Part shown: in pieces, positions 23,170-35,921 of the stretch | Position numbering within the stretch: position 1 is the first letter of the stretch | Layout of the letters: each line of letters begins with the position of its first letter | Source of the DNA: Tolypeutes matacus | Lineage: Eukaryota; Chordata; Mammalia; Cingulata; Chlamyphoridae | Reading direction: 5' to 3' | DNA length: 64,000 nucleotides | Assembly: GCA_026826555.1 (NCBI GenBank) | Contig: JAKSZT010000122.1 | Location: 1-64,000, forward strand | Made by a program: the position numbers and the translations under genes | The notes under the pieces: generated by a model | Databases searched by the model: none | What the model was told of the DNA's origin: nothing | Seen by the model: the letters and a program-made list of their open reading frames with translations, nothing else

Positions 23170-23830
23170 CAAATATTTTTACAAGACATAACATCAAATG
23201 TCTCCTATGCCACTTCACATATGAAAATATATTTTAAGACAAAATTCTAGAAATGAATTTGTAGTTCAAATGTTATATGCATTTCTAAGTCTGATTAGAA
23301 TATTGTCTAGTGGCATCTATTAAAATCATACCAATCCATACTTCCACAAGCAATCCATGAGTATGCCCATCTCTCTGAATCCTCACCAATGTAATATGAT
23401 ATGATTAAGACACTCCACCAATATGATAGGTAAAAACCACTACACATTAATTTTGACTTTTGCATTTCTCTTTTTGTAATTCTTCCCTTATACATAAGTA
23501 CCATTTTTGATTATTTATCTAAGAAGTTTTTTTTTTTTATATTACTCATCTATATGTTCAGGTATTGAATCTTTCCTTAACGACTTGTGTAAGTCATATG
23601 CTCAGAAAAGCAGACCTTTCTATGTAATGAAAATTTGAGGTGTTTTTCAAAATATTTGTTTACTTTTGACTTTGCTGATAGAGATTTTTTACATATATAA
23701 TATTTCTTAATTGAATTTATTCTTTATTTTAGTGCCTGTAACTTACATTGACATATCAAATAGTATGAATAAATCTGTCAATAGTTGTTTCCAGTGTTTA
23801 TATTTTATTATTATTTTTTTATTTTTTGCT
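23170..23830 (-). mobile_element. Old L1 (L1M-type) ORF2 3' fragment
   Basis: Diverged antisense text in the order expected for the ORF2 3' end. It includes a 'cacaagcaatccatgagtatgcc' type segment, then 'ccaatatgataggtaaaaacc', then 'tttgcatttctctt'. The similarity is by recollection of L1M sequence and is weak in places. Confidence 0.5.
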
Positions 23831-23999
23831 GTGACACAGTACATAGCTCTTTTATTTAATTAAAGTGACAATAAAATATTTTAAAAGTAAATATAGGAGA
23901 TATATGATGATAAAAACTTATTTTTCCTAAATTTGAGAAGACCCATTTTTAAAAAACACCTAAGTACATAATAACAATATCAAAAAATTACAAGAAATT

Positions 24000-24172
24000 A
24001 TTTTAGTAGGAACTTTTGGGAAAGATAGTGGAGTAGGGAGATCCATGACTCTGACAGCCCATCAAAACATCTATGAAACAGCCAGGAACTGGTAAAACAA
24101 CCCTTCTGGGGTTCAGAAGGCTAGAAACACACTGAACATCATCCAGGGAAGAAAGAGAGGAAGAGGCTTATA
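24000..24172 (+). mobile_element. Possible L1/HAL1 5' end fragment
   Basis: 'gggaaagatagtggagtagg' resembles the start of older L1 or HAL1 5'UTRs. The following text is consistent for about 150 bp and is then cut by the next L1. Confidence 0.35.
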
Positions 24173-24174
24173 AA

Positions 24175-24860
24175 CTTTTTTTTTTATGGTAGTATTTTAT
24201 TTATTTATTTATTTATTTGCTTAATTTTTTAATATTTTAAAAGATGCTTTGATTACATAATTGTTACACAAAAATTACAGGGATCTCCATGTTCCGCACC
24301 TCCTACACCTCCCACAACCTCCCATATAAACATCTTTCATTAGTGTGGTACATCATCTGCAATGGATATACACATCGTGGGACTTTGCCACTAAATGGAC
24401 CATAGTTCACATTGTAGACTGTACTCTCTCTCACACAGTTCTGCATCTTATATGCTGATGTAAAATTGCCTAAATCTGTCATTGTAATGTCACTCGGGAT
24501 AATTCCCATGTCCCAAAAATGCCCTTGTATTACAACTGCTTCTCCCTTCCCTGCCCCAAAGCATCCAGTGACCACTGACTCCACCTCACTGTTGTAATTT
24601 CTTTCATTGCTTGAATCACAATATGTCTAAAACAGAATACCGGTAAGTCCATTCTAGTCCATAGCTCTTCCCCCAATCCTGAGGACTTTGGGATGGTGAT
24701 GTCCACTCCACCTCCAAGTGAGAGGGGACTTATATCCCATGGATATGATGGATGGGATTATCCTGCCTGCAGATGCAGACTCTCTCCATTCCCTGGGATA
24801 GGCATTGTCCATCATCATCTCCTCACCAGGTGACTTGGTGCTTTTATAGAATAGTTTCTC
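24175..24860 (-). mobile_element. L1 3'UTR unit B, truncated copy
   Basis: Starts with T-rich and (ATTT)n sequence (24190-24222), then antisense unit B including 'gtccattctagtccatagc' and 'catcatcatctcctcacc'. Closely related to the plus-strand copy at 41277-41860, so both belong to one L1 subfamily. Confidence 0.75.
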
Positions 24861-24989
24861 ATTTTTAAAGACTGATCCATCTGGAAACAATTTTGGCATA
24901 AAGTTTAAGCATTGGATTGAATTTTACTTGTATCCATACAGTTATCCAGTATGTATTAGGTAATATTGGCCTAGTATTTTCTTTTCTTT

Positions 24990-25385
24990 CTTTTCTATTT
25001 TTAAAGAAGCTTTAGATTACACAAATATTCCATAAAAATAGAAATAATTCCCATATGAACCACCCTCCACCCCCTCCCACCATTTCCCACATTAACAATA
25101 TCTTTCATTACTGTGTTATATTTGTTACAATTGATGAACACATATTGAAGCATTGCTACTAACCATGGACTATAGTTTACATTATAGTTCACATTCTGCC
25201 CTCACATAATTTTATAGGTTTTGACAAAATATATAATGGCCTCTATCCATCATTCAATATAATGCAGAAAAATTTGAATGCCCTGAAAATGCCTCCGTGT
25301 TAAATCTATTCTTCCCTATCCACCCCTCAAAATGTCTGGTGGCCATTGTCTTTATATCAATGATGAAAGACTTCAACCAAACAAT
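24990..25385 (-). mobile_element. Second L1 3' end, truncated
   Basis: Begins 'tttttaaagaagctttagat' and follows unit B text for about 390 bp. It is separated from the previous copy by about 130 bp of unassigned DNA, so it is an independent insertion in the same orientation. Confidence 0.75.
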
Positions 25386-25700
25386 TCAACTTATTAAGTA
25401 TTCCTTTATTTATTTTTTTAAAATGTGTTTTATTTGCATATTCACTTTCTTTTTTATCTACTATATTTAATTGTATCTTCCTCATTTTTCCTAGCAAAAT
25501 TGCCAGAATTATGTCAATTTTATCTTTGTTTTTAAATGTTTAGCTTCTTTATCCTATCTGTTGTATGTTTATTTTCTTTTAATGTGCTTTTATTTAAATA
25601 ATTCCTTTCATTTCCTTTATATATTTCATTTTATCTCTTCTTAATTTCTTAAAATATAAGCTCATTCATCTCATTTAAATATTAGTAGAACTCATGTAAA
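25386..25700. other. AT-rich DNA, no clear assignment
   Basis: T-rich text that may be part of an old antisense L1, but not distinctive enough to call. Confidence 0.3.
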
Positions 25701-26429
25701 TGTATTATGAGAATAAAAGAAAATAAAGAAATATGCCAATAGATAAATAAAAGCAAATCAGAAAAACTATGGCCACAGGTCAGAAGAAACTATAACTCAA
25801 TATATGTTGTGATCTAATAATATAAGAAAATTGTGAAAGAGATATAACATTTTCAGAATTTAGGAAAAAAGAAATGTATAGAAGTGAAGAAAAGAACAAT
25901 TTAAAATGTGTGTAATTAGATTCCATAAAGAAGAAAATCAAAGCAATGGAAGAGTATAAATATTAAGCCATAGTTCAAAATAATTTTCCTGAAATAACAG
26001 AGGACATGGACATACATTCACAAAGGATATACCATTTACCTGATGAAATCAACACATAATGGTCAATATCTACACATATTCTGGGAAAACCCTGAATTTA
26101 AACTTCCCTGAGTATACATCATGCCCAAGGGGGTTTATTTCATCAATGCACAGTTGGTTCAACACTCAAAAATTAATCAATGTAATTCAGCATGCTAACA
26201 GACTAAAAAAGAAAAACTGTATAATGAAACAATCAATCAGCATTGAAAAAACATTGATCTTAAAACCCATTTATGTTTATTAAAAAAAAATGTTAACATA
26301 GGAATACAAGGAAACTTTGTCAATCTGATAAATGACATCTATGTAAGACCTATAGTTATGGATTAATGGAGAAATACTTAATGCCTTTCCCCTCAGATCA
26401 GAGAGAAGACAAGGACTTTCTTTTAAAAT

Positions 26430-29060
26430 GGAAATATTCTATTTTTAAGGAATCTTTGCTTTGCATAAATGTTACATAAAAAAATAAGGGAATTCCCATA
26501 TATCTCATTCTTTCCCCTTCCCAAACTTTTCCCAACTAACAACATCTTTCATTACTGTGGCACATTTTTTACAATTGATGAACACATATTGAAGTATTTG
26601 CTACTAACCATCGTCTATAGTTTACATTACAGTTTACACTGCACAATTTTATAAGATTTGACAAAATGTATAAGGGCCTGTATCTGTCATTGCAATGTCA
26701 TACAGAACAACTCCAATGTCCCAATAATGCACTATGTTACACCTATTCTTCCCTCTCCTTCCCCTCAGAATCTATGGTCTAACACTGCCGTTATATCACT
26801 GTTACCTGTTCATGTATTACTATAATAATAATGTCTACTTTATTCTATAGCTACATTCCCCCTTTATGTTTGTGCATTCCTCAATCTTGAGGTTTGAGAT
26901 GTTAATGCCCTCTCTGTTTCTGATTCAGAGAGTGCTTAGATCCCATGGGACAGATGGATGGAGCTGTCTTCCTTGCAGTTGTATGTGCTTTCTATTTTGG
27001 GGGATAGAGGATGTCCATCATCATCTTTTTGTTAGTTGTCTTGTGTGAGTCCAATATACTGGAGAGTAGGTACTGCCACCCTACTGAGATTCAGTGCTCA
27101 ACTGGCATATAAGCAGACTGAAGATTTAAGTCTCTGGCACCTGTATTTAACAAGTATAGTGCTAATTATACATTAAAATAAAAGGAGTAGAAGAGCCAAA
27201 TGTAGGGAAATTATAAATGAGTCTAACTCTTTTACATTAGGGAACATATATTCCAAGGTAAGGCCCACTGACAGGCTTCCCAATTCCTGGTTTTTTTTCT
27301 GCCATGCCTATAGTGTCTAGATGTCTCCAGTGCCCTCAAGAGCCCTCCTGCTTAAGGCACCATTCACTGAGGCAGTCAATGAGATCCTTCTGAGTTGTGC
27401 ATAAGTATAACCTTTGTAATGACCCCCTGACTCTCTTTGAAATCTTGTAGCCATAAAAATTTATTTATATTTAATATATCCCTTTTTTGTTAAATGTTTC
27501 TTCCAAATACACTGCTACTTAGCTCTTGATAATAATTAATCCCTTGGTGCCATATCCCTGGAGGGTTATCCCCAGGAGTCATGTCCCACGTCAGGCAGAA
27601 AGTTGTGAGTTTATATGCAGAGTTTGACTTAGAGGTCATGTTTGAGCAACAAGGAGCTTTTCAGGAGGTAATGCTTAGGCATTATATAATACTAAGATAA
27701 GTTTCAATTTCACAAGAATAAGGTTCATGAGTACAACCATAAATATCAAACGCTTGTCCTATTGGTCTGTCTTCCTTTGCTAGGCACTGCCCATGTACTC
27801 TAGGGATTCTTGTCACTCTACGAGAGAATGTAACAAAATTTCCCAGGTAGGGAAACTGATATTCTTTGGTTATTTTGTGGGTCTCCACCAACTGAGACAT
27901 CACCCCATAACCACATGGACATATCCATATTCCATAGAGGAATGCTCAGTTGCACCCCTCTCCACACACCACCCATCACCAACACCTCACAACAGTGATA
28001 CTCCACTGCCACAATTGCAACCCTCCTGCAATCCAAAACCTCCCCAAAAAGCAAAGCAAAAATAAATAAATAAATAAAAATAATAAAAAATAAAATAATA
28101 ATGAAAAATAAAATACAGAAATAAAATACAAAAATATTCATCTCTCATCACTGTAAGATATTTTATCTTTTATATACAGTGACAATTTCTTCTGTATGTT
28201 ACCCTAGACTTTTTTTTTTTTTTTTTTGCTTTATTTTCAAAGAAGCTTTAGGTTACAGAAAAGCCACAAAGAAAATATAGGGGAGTCCCATAATCTCCAT
28301 CCCTTGCATTTCTCATATTTTCCCCTAATACTAACATCTTACATGAGTATGGTACATTTGTTATAATTGATGAACAAATATTGAAGCATTGCTACTAATC
28401 ATGGTCAATGGCTTACATTATGGCTTTCATTTTGCACCATACACATTTTTAGGTTTTGACAAAATGTATAAGGTCCTGAATCCATGAAAGCAAAATCATG
28501 AGAACAATTTCAACTCACTAAAAAAAGTCCTATGTTCCATGTATTCTATTCTTCCCTCCTCATCCCCTCAAAAACTTTGATAACCACAAAGTTTTAATTT
28601 TTGAAGAATAATGTTCAAAGTTACATGAAATAACATTGAGGGCTTGACATATTGGTCTGTTTTCTTTTAGTGTGAACTGTCTAAGTTCTTGAGAGATTCT
28701 TGGCCCTCTAATTAAGAACACAGCAGGACTTCCTAGGGTGGTTTAATATTTTCTTATTTATATTGTTTGCTCTCCACCAACTGAGATAACACACTATGAC
28801 AAGATTAAAAATTTCCTACTCCATAAAAGCATGCCCCAGGTGTGCCTTTTCCCACATATCCCAACATCTCTGGTGCACTGCACCTATAACATCCCCTGCC
28901 ATATTTGCCTCAAGATTATTCCCACCAATGAAGTTAAACCACAGACCTACAAATCCCCAGAATTCACCTGATCCTTCCTCCAGCCCTCTCCCCATTTCTA
29001 TGGATAGCCCAACCAAACTACCCACTCTACTGCCCCTCACACTCCAGGACATTGACCCCA
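26430..29060 (-). mobile_element. Minus-strand L1 insertion consisting of a full 3'UTR (units B and A)
   Basis: Unit B occupies about 26430-28045, an A-rich linker 28045-28210 and unit A 28215-29060. The start of unit A ('caaagaagctttaggttaca') resembles the start of unit B. Both then share 'gatgaaca-atattgaag', 'gacaaaatgtataagg' and a later 'ctccaccaactgagat'. The insertion ends before reaching ORF2, so about 2.6 kb of pure 3'UTR was inserted. Confidence 0.75.
28048..28140. repeat. A-rich low-complexity tract
   Basis: (AAAT)n and related A-rich sequence within the linker of the L1 3'UTR. Not an independent element. Confidence 0.7.
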
Positions 29061-29470
29061 ATTACATCACTCTTAACACTTTTTCATCAATGTACTGGAG
29101 ATCCTAATAATTGTAAATTAAGCAACAAAAATATGTAAAATGCACTGGATTGTAAAAGTAAGGTTACTGTCTATTTGTAGCCAACATGATATTGTATATA
29201 GAAAATACTAAGGGACCACCATAAAAAAATCATGACAGCTAATAAGTGATTTACCCAATTCAAAATGATAAATAGTCAGTATACAAAAATCAACAGTATT
29301 TCTACATATAAGCAAAGAGCAACCAAAAAAATCATTTTAAATGCAATTTACAATTGCAACAAAAATACAATGGTGTGATTTGAACCTTTATACTGGAAGT
29401 ATAAAGAACTTTATACTGGAAATTATATCTATGTACATGTGCTGTGAAATTCAAAATTGTTTAGATAGCC

Positions 29471-29897
29471 TGTATTAGTCAGTGTTCTCTTGAGAAACAG
29501 AATCATCAGGTGATATCTGTGTATAGTATGAGATTTTATAAAATTCTCTCACATGACCGTGGGGATGCACAAGTCCAAATTTCAAAGGCAAGTTGCAAAC
29601 CAGTGACTCTGATGAAGGTCTTGATGAGTCCCCAGATATTGGCTGTCTGAAGTAGACCTGGGAATTCTCTCTCTTAATGCTGAAATCACTTCCCCTTCTA
29701 AGTACTTCAAATGATTGGATAAGACAATACACAATGCTGACAGTATTCCCCTTAGTTGATTGTAGATGTAATAAGCCATCTATGCAATCAACTCACTGAT
29801 GATTAAAGTCCATTGTATTACAATTTACTCAGTGCTTGTTTGACCTAAGTGCTGGTCACCATTACCTGGCCGAGTTGACACATTAGCCTAACCATCA
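29471..29897 (-). mobile_element. 3' LTR of decayed ERVL copy 1 (MLT2-like)
   Basis: Starts TGTATTAGTCAGTGTTCTC, the inverse of the MLT2-type end in which an 'agaaacagaatc' segment precedes the LTR terminus. It ends near AACCATCA. Related LTRs lie at 40148-40599 and 58537-58955. Directly beyond it is the 3' end of ERVL internal sequence on the same strand, so it is a proviral 3' LTR and not a solo. Confidence 0.75.
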
Positions 29898-29947
29898 TAG
29901 TTCAACCTCTGTCAACCTGGCAGCCATACACATCATCTTAAACCATA

Positions 29948-30612
29948 TGTGACAGTTTGATATTATTTATGAATTCTAAAAAGAGATATTGATCATGTTA
30001 AATGGCTCTGATCCTCCAGGTCTGATACCCTTTAATTTTATGAGACTTAGCTGAGATGTCTTTGATTATATTATATTAAGATTAGGGTTTTGATTAGATC
30101 ACATCATTAAGGTAACTCAGTTTGAGTCCTTGTCCCCTTTGTGGGGCATATAAATGGATACTCAATCAAGAAGATGGAGAAAAAAGATACACAGAAGAAA
30201 TAGGAATAGAGAGAGCTCCATAGACACAGAAGAGGAGAGAATTTGTCAGCTTTGATTCCGCAGCACTAGGAAGAGAGACGAGCGATTTTGCCTAATATTT
30301 TACAGCTGACCTTGTGAGTAGACCATAACAGCTAAGCCCAGAAAGAAATGAGCCCTCCAGCCTATAGCTGAGATCTGAAGAAGCCAGAGAGCCTTAGGAT
30401 GAAAGATGAAGGCTAAACCCTCACAGATATCAGCAGTCATCTTGCTTCAATACATGGCAACTGATTTGGGAGAGGAAGTAATTCTTATAGTAACTTGGGT
30501 TGAACTCTTTGGGGCCTTTTAACTGTAAGTTTCTACCCCAGATATATACCATTTATAAAAGCCAGGAGGTTTCTGGTATTTTGCATCAGCACCCCTTTGG
30601 CTGACTAATATA
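29948..30612 (+). mobile_element. Solo LTR inserted in ERVL copy 1
   Basis: 665 bp from TGTGACAGTTTGATATT to GGCTGACTAATATA, with perfect five-base duplications CCATA (29943-29947 and 30613-30617). It is plus-strand, opposite to the ERVL it interrupts. Its interior shares the 'aattctaaaaagagatattg' and 'accccagatatataccattt' style blocks of the ERVL-like family, but it is a separate, longer subfamily. Confidence 0.85.
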
Positions 30613-32840
30613 CCATATTTAGTCTGTAAATAAAACAATAACAGATATATATATTTCTGCCTAACAATATTCAACTGTCCTGCATACAACTGGAAACACA
30701 CTAATCCCCTGCAGAATAGGATGCTATCCCTTGGGTAATATTCACTCTTAAACTTGACATCCTTAATATTATGGAATGAAACTAATACAATTTATGTCAT
30801 ATGATAAAGGTAATAAAACAAAGAGATTCATTTAATCTACATATAAAATCATACTCAGGAGAAAACAAGAAAGACATATTCATGGCCATTACAGTCCTTA
30901 TTTCTATATCTGGTTGAAGTTCATATTTCTCACTATCTGCTTCCACTACCCATTTCATGTTCCTGTTACCCTCAGCAAGCACCTCAGCTGGCTGTTGTGC
31001 TTTGCCAGGTGAGGGGATCAAAACTTTCATTCCTCTATATTCTTGGCCATTGTTAGTTCTGTTTGGTTTTGGTTGTTTCAATTTTCCTTTGAATTTAATC
31101 ATATGGAACAGCAGTACTAAGAGAAACCCTAGAGGATATCCTGTTTCTCAGGCAAAATCTACATTACCTCCATTATGTAGGTGCGGTCCTATTTCCCCTT
31201 GATAGTCAGGATCAATCACCCCAGTCAGTACGGTAATTCCCTCATTTGCCTGTTAATTCAGAGGCAGGAGGAGCCCAAAATTGCCAGGTGGCAGTCTTAA
31301 ATTACAGTTCAATGGAATTATTGTTGTGTTCCCTGGTGGAAGTACTCCTCCTTTTGGAACTAAGATTTGTAGACCAACAGAGCTTAAGGATGTGGGGACA
31401 GGAAGCAAAAATTATCCTAATGGACCACCAGGGGATATGGTGAATTGTACCACTCCCATTTCCATCCCCTTTTTCCTGGACCCATGGGAGAAACAGCATC
31501 ATAGAGTGGATACTGATTTAGCACATATACAGCCTCCAGGGGAATATTGTCCTAGCCCTGCATGGTGTTGCCATCTAGTTGGCAACATAAATGAGTCTTC
31601 AAAAGGCAATTCCACGGTTTTATCAATCCAGCTGTTTCAGGATGATGGGGAACATGGTAAGACCAGTGAATTCAATGAGCATGTGCCCATTCCTTCACAT
31701 CATTTGCTGGAAAATGGGTTCTTTGATCAGCAGTGATGCTGTGTGGAATGCCATGGCAGTGGGTAAGACTTATTAAATCCATGGATGGTAGTATTGGAAG
31801 AAACATTGTGGGCAGGGAAAGGAAACCCATATCCAGATTACATGTCTATTCCAGTAAAAACAAAGTGCTGCCCCTTTCATGATGGAAGTGGTCAAATGTA
31901 GTCACCCTGCCACCAGGTAGCAGGCTGACCACTTCAGGGAATGGTACCATATTGGGGGCTGAGTGTGGGACTCTCCTGCTGATAGAATGGGAACTCAGCA
32001 ATGGCTGTAACCAAGACAGCCTTCATAAGGGGAAGTCCATCTTGGTGAGTCCATGCATAACCTCCATCCCTACCACCATGGCCTCTTTGTTCATGAGCCA
32101 ATTGGGCTATGACAGGAGTGGGTGGGGAAAGGGGCTGAGTGCTAGCCACAGAGTGGGTCATCTTATCCCCTTGATTTTTAAAATCTTTCTCTGCTGAAGT
32201 CATCCGCTGATGAGAATTCATGTGTGACACAAACATTTTCATGTTTTTTGCCCACTCAGAAATATCCATTCACATACCTCACCCTCAGGCTTCTTTGTCA
32301 CTAATTTTCCACTCATATTCCTTCCATGCCCCTGACCATCCAACCAAACCATTAGCAATAGCCAATGAATCACTGTACAAACCCATCCCTGGCCATTTAT
32401 CCTTCCAAGCAAAATGAACAACTTCATGAACTGCTCAAAGTTCTACCCTCTGGGAGCATTTGCACTCACTATTGTTCTTCAGGGTCATCCCAGAAAGGGT
32501 CTGGAATGCTGCAGCTGACTCCTTTTGGGTGCCTTGTGCATATCTTGCAGAACCATCTATAAACCAGACCTGAGTTTTCTCTTCCTCAGTCAACTGATTG
32601 TAAGGAACACCCTAAGAAGCCATAACTGTAGGCTGGGAAAGAGAAAGTAATGTGGCAAGAGTGGTAACGATGGGAATTTGGGCTTCTTCCTCATAAAAAT
32701 TACGTGTGCCTTCTGGACCTATTAAAACCCTATTTCATATATACTGCCTCCACTTTATGATAGAGTGCTGCTGTGAATGTCCAACTTTATGGTTTGTTGG
32801 GTCATATCACTTGACTATAAATGCAAAGATCTGTATCAGA
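30613..32840 (-). pseudogene. ERVL pol remnant (integrase and RNase H side), copy 1
   Basis: Minus-strand retroviral internal sequence closely paralleled by 59633-62318. Reading 5' to 3' on the minus strand, an RNase H side remnant (about 32700-32270) is followed by integrase. The 111-codon open run at 31934-32269 holds the His residues of the integrase zinc-binding domain (HEQRGH). The two expected cysteines are replaced (text FPFYQQ), so the domain is broken. The catalytic-core region follows toward 31500 with stops. An old inactive provirus; the RT, gag and 5' LTR parts are missing, cut by L1 sequence at about 32845. Confidence 0.75.
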
Positions 32841-32844
32841 ACTC

Positions 32845-35290
32845 TCAATTCAGTTCCATTAGTAAGTATGTCTATCCTTTTGTCAATACCATGCAGTTTT
32901 GAGCACTGTAGCTTCATAGGATATTTTAAGGTCAGGTAGTGTGATCCTTCCAATTTCATTTTTCCTTTTCAATATGTCTTTTTCTATTTGGGATCTCATG
33001 GCCTTCCAGATAAATTTCATAGTTAGTTTTTCCAATTCAGTAAAAAATGTTGTGGTGATTTATTGGGATTGTATAATATCTGTAGATTAGTTGGGATAGG
33101 ATATATATCTTTACTGGTGTTTAGTCTTCCTATCCATGAACAGGGAATATTCTTCCATTTATTTAACTCTTTTCTAATTTCCATTAATACAGTTCTGTAG
33201 TTTTTTGTGTATAAGTTATTTACAACTGTAGTTAAATTTATTCCTAGTTATTTGATTCTTTTAGTTGCTACTGTAAATGGGATTTTATTCATGATTTCCT
33301 CCTCAGATTGCTCATTATTAGTGTTCAGAAATGCTACTGATTTTTGTATTTTGATCTTATATCCTGCCACTTTACTGAATTCCTTTATCAGCTCTAGAAG
33401 TTTTGCTGCAGTTTTCTCAGGGCTTTCTATGCATAGGATCATGTCATCTGCAAATAGTGAAATTTTCATTTCATCCTTTCTCATTTGCATGCTTTTTATA
33501 TCTTTTCTTGCCTAAGTGCTTGACCAGGTACTTCTAAAACAATGTTAAATAGAAGTGGTGAAAGTGGGCATTCTTTTCTTGTTCCTGGTCTTGGAGAGAA
33601 AGCTTTTAGGATTTCTGCATTTAATATGATGTTAGCTGTGGGTTTTTCATATATATCTTTCATCATGTTGAGGAAGTTTCTTCTATTCCTAATCCTTTGC
33701 ATTTTTTTTTTTTTAATCAGAAAAGGGTGCTGTATGTTGTATAGTGGTATTTCTTCATCTATAGTGATTATCATGTGGGTTTTTTTTCTTTCAATTTCCT
33801 TATGTGGTGAAACTCACTTGATCAAGGTGTATTATTTATTTGATGTGTTGTTGAATATGGTTAGTGAGTTCTTCATTGACGATATTAGCATCGAGTTTCA
33901 TTAGAGAGATTGGTCTCTAGCTTTCCTTTGTTTTGGCATCTTTGGCTTTGGTATTAGGGTGATTTTTGCATCACAGAATGAGTTTGGCAATGTACCCTCC
34001 ACTTCCATTTTTTTTGGAAGAATTTAAGCAGGAATGGTGATAGTTTTTTCCAGAATGTTTGGTAGAATTCACCTGTGAAGCCATATCTCCTGGGCTCTTC
34101 TTAGTAGGGAGGTTTTTGATGACTAATTCTATCTCATTATTTGTGATTGGTCTTTTAGAGATCATCAGTTTCTTCTTTTGACAATATAGGATGCTTGTGT
34201 GTTTCTGGGAATTGTCCATTTCCTCTAAATTAGCCTTCTTCTTGGCATATAATTTTTCAAAGTATCCCCTTATGATACACCTTATTTCTGTGGGGTCAGT
34301 GGTGATATCCCCTTCCTTGTTTCTTGTTTTGTTTATTTGCATATTCTCTCTTTTTTTCTTTGATAATCTAGCTAAAGGTTTCTCAACTTTATTAATCTTC
34401 TCAAAGAATCAGTTTTTGGTTTTGTTTATTTTTTCTAGTGCTTTCTTATTTTTAATTTCATTTAGCTCTGCTCTAATTTTGTTATTTCTTTCTTTCTACT
34501 TCATTTGGTTTTAGTTTGTTGTTCTTTTTCTAATTTCCCCAGGTGCACAGTTAGGTCTTTGATTTTGATTTTAGCACCTTCCCCCACCACCCCGCACTAT
34601 AGGCATTTATGGCTTTGAATTTCCCTCAGTACAGCTTTTGCTGCATCCCATATATTTTGATACATTGTGTTGTCATTTTCACATGTTTCAAGGTAAGTTA
34701 CTTATTTATTTTGATATTTCCTTCCTGACTAACTGTTTCTCTAAGATTGTGTTGTTTAATTTCCATATCTTTTTGCCTACTCTGCTTCTCTGCCCCTTAC
34801 TGATTTCCAGCTTTATTCCATTGTGGTCAGAGAAATTACTTTGCATAATTTTGAACTTTCTGAATTCATTGAGAATTCTTCTGTGGCCTAGGATGTGGTC
34901 TATCCTGGAGAATGATCTATGTGCACTTAAGAAGAATGTATTTCCTGCTGTATTTGGTGTAATGTTCTGTATATCTCTATTAGGCCCATATCCTCTACTG
35001 TATTATTCAATGACTTTGTTTCTTTATTGATTCTGTGCAGAAATGTTCTGTCTAGTGGTGATCATGGTGTATTAAAATCACCCATCATAATTGTAGACGT
35101 ATCTATTTCTCCACTTAATTTTTTTATTGTTTGCCTCCTGTATTTTGGGGCACCCTAGTTAGGCACATAAATGTTTATGATTGTTCTTTCTTCTTGATTG
35201 ATTACTCCGTTTATTAATATATAGAGCCCCTCTTTGCCTCTTACAACAGTTTTGCATTTAAATTCTATTTTGTCTGATATTAGTAATCTA
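32845..35290 (-). pseudogene. L1 ORF2 remnant, minus strand
   Basis: A continuous antisense run of L1 ORF2 from the C-terminal side (32845) back to the endonuclease (35290). It includes a clear reverse-transcriptase box FADD (codons at 33443-33454) inside the 80-codon open run 33248-33490. An RT stretch with a TIDEEIPLYNIQHPF-type motif lies near 33774-33700. Several frameshifts. It ends abruptly in endonuclease text, where a plus-strand L1 begins. Confidence 0.85.
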
Positions 35291-35408
35291 AAATTCTCTA
35301 AAAAATAAAGTTTATTAATTTAAAAATTATGTATCATATTCAAGGGGGTTTTATCCCAAATATGCAAGGATGGTTGAACACAGAAAAATCAATTAATGTA
35401 ATATAACA

Positions 35409-35921
35409 TGTTTAGTTTCCTAAAGACTGCCAAGAATATACCTGAGATGGGCTGGCTTTGACAAGGGGGTTTTATTAATTTAAAAGTTTACAATTCTAAG
35501 GCCAGGGAAGAGTCAAATCAAGGCATCATCAAAAATGTCTCCTCTCCAAAATGCAGCTGTGGGTGATCAGCCACATAAGAGTGTCCACTCATTTCTTCCC
35601 TTTCCACTGGGCTTTATTGAATTTAGCTTCTGGATAAAGTGACTGTCTCTCAGCCTCTGTTTTCTGTTCACTTTTTCTTCTGGTTTCCAGGATCTTATGT
35701 CTCTGATTCTGTCACTGTGACTTTTTTCTATACGTATGGTTTTTTATTTCATCATTTATAAAGGATTCCATTCAGAGAATTAAATCCCATCTTGAATCAT
35801 TAAATAAAACCAAATGCTTTAGCTGATGTAATTTAATCATACAAAACACCTACAATCACAGGAATGAATTAGCTCCAAGGATATGATTTTCTCAGGACCA
35901 AAAATGCTTCAAACTGTCACA
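35409..35921 (-). mobile_element. Solo LTR, distinct ERVL-type family
   Basis: 513 bp, plus-strand start TGTTTAGTTTCCTAAAG and end CAAACTGTCACA. Inverted, it reads TGTGACAGTTTGAAG...AAACTAAACA. It has an internal 'ttaataaaaccccc' type polyadenylation region (inverse near 35470) and is flanked by L1 on both sides. The five-base flanks are degraded. Confidence 0.7.

Larger units (their letters stand above)
25700..29465 (+). mobile_element. Old plus-strand L1, split by a minus-strand L1
   Basis: L1 sequence of an older type runs from about 25700 to 26428, reaching reverse transcriptase text such as 'gagagaagacaaggacttt'. It resumes near 29065 with 'atgtactggagatcctaa' and continues to 29465. 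The two flanks are consecutive parts of ORF2, so the intervening 26430-29060 is an insertion. A further LTR begins at 29471. Confidence 0.65.

Noticed and set aside
28048..28140. A/T-rich tract as an origin or scaffold attachment site
   Set aside because: It is the low-complexity linker of the L1 3'UTR and recurs in other L1 copies.
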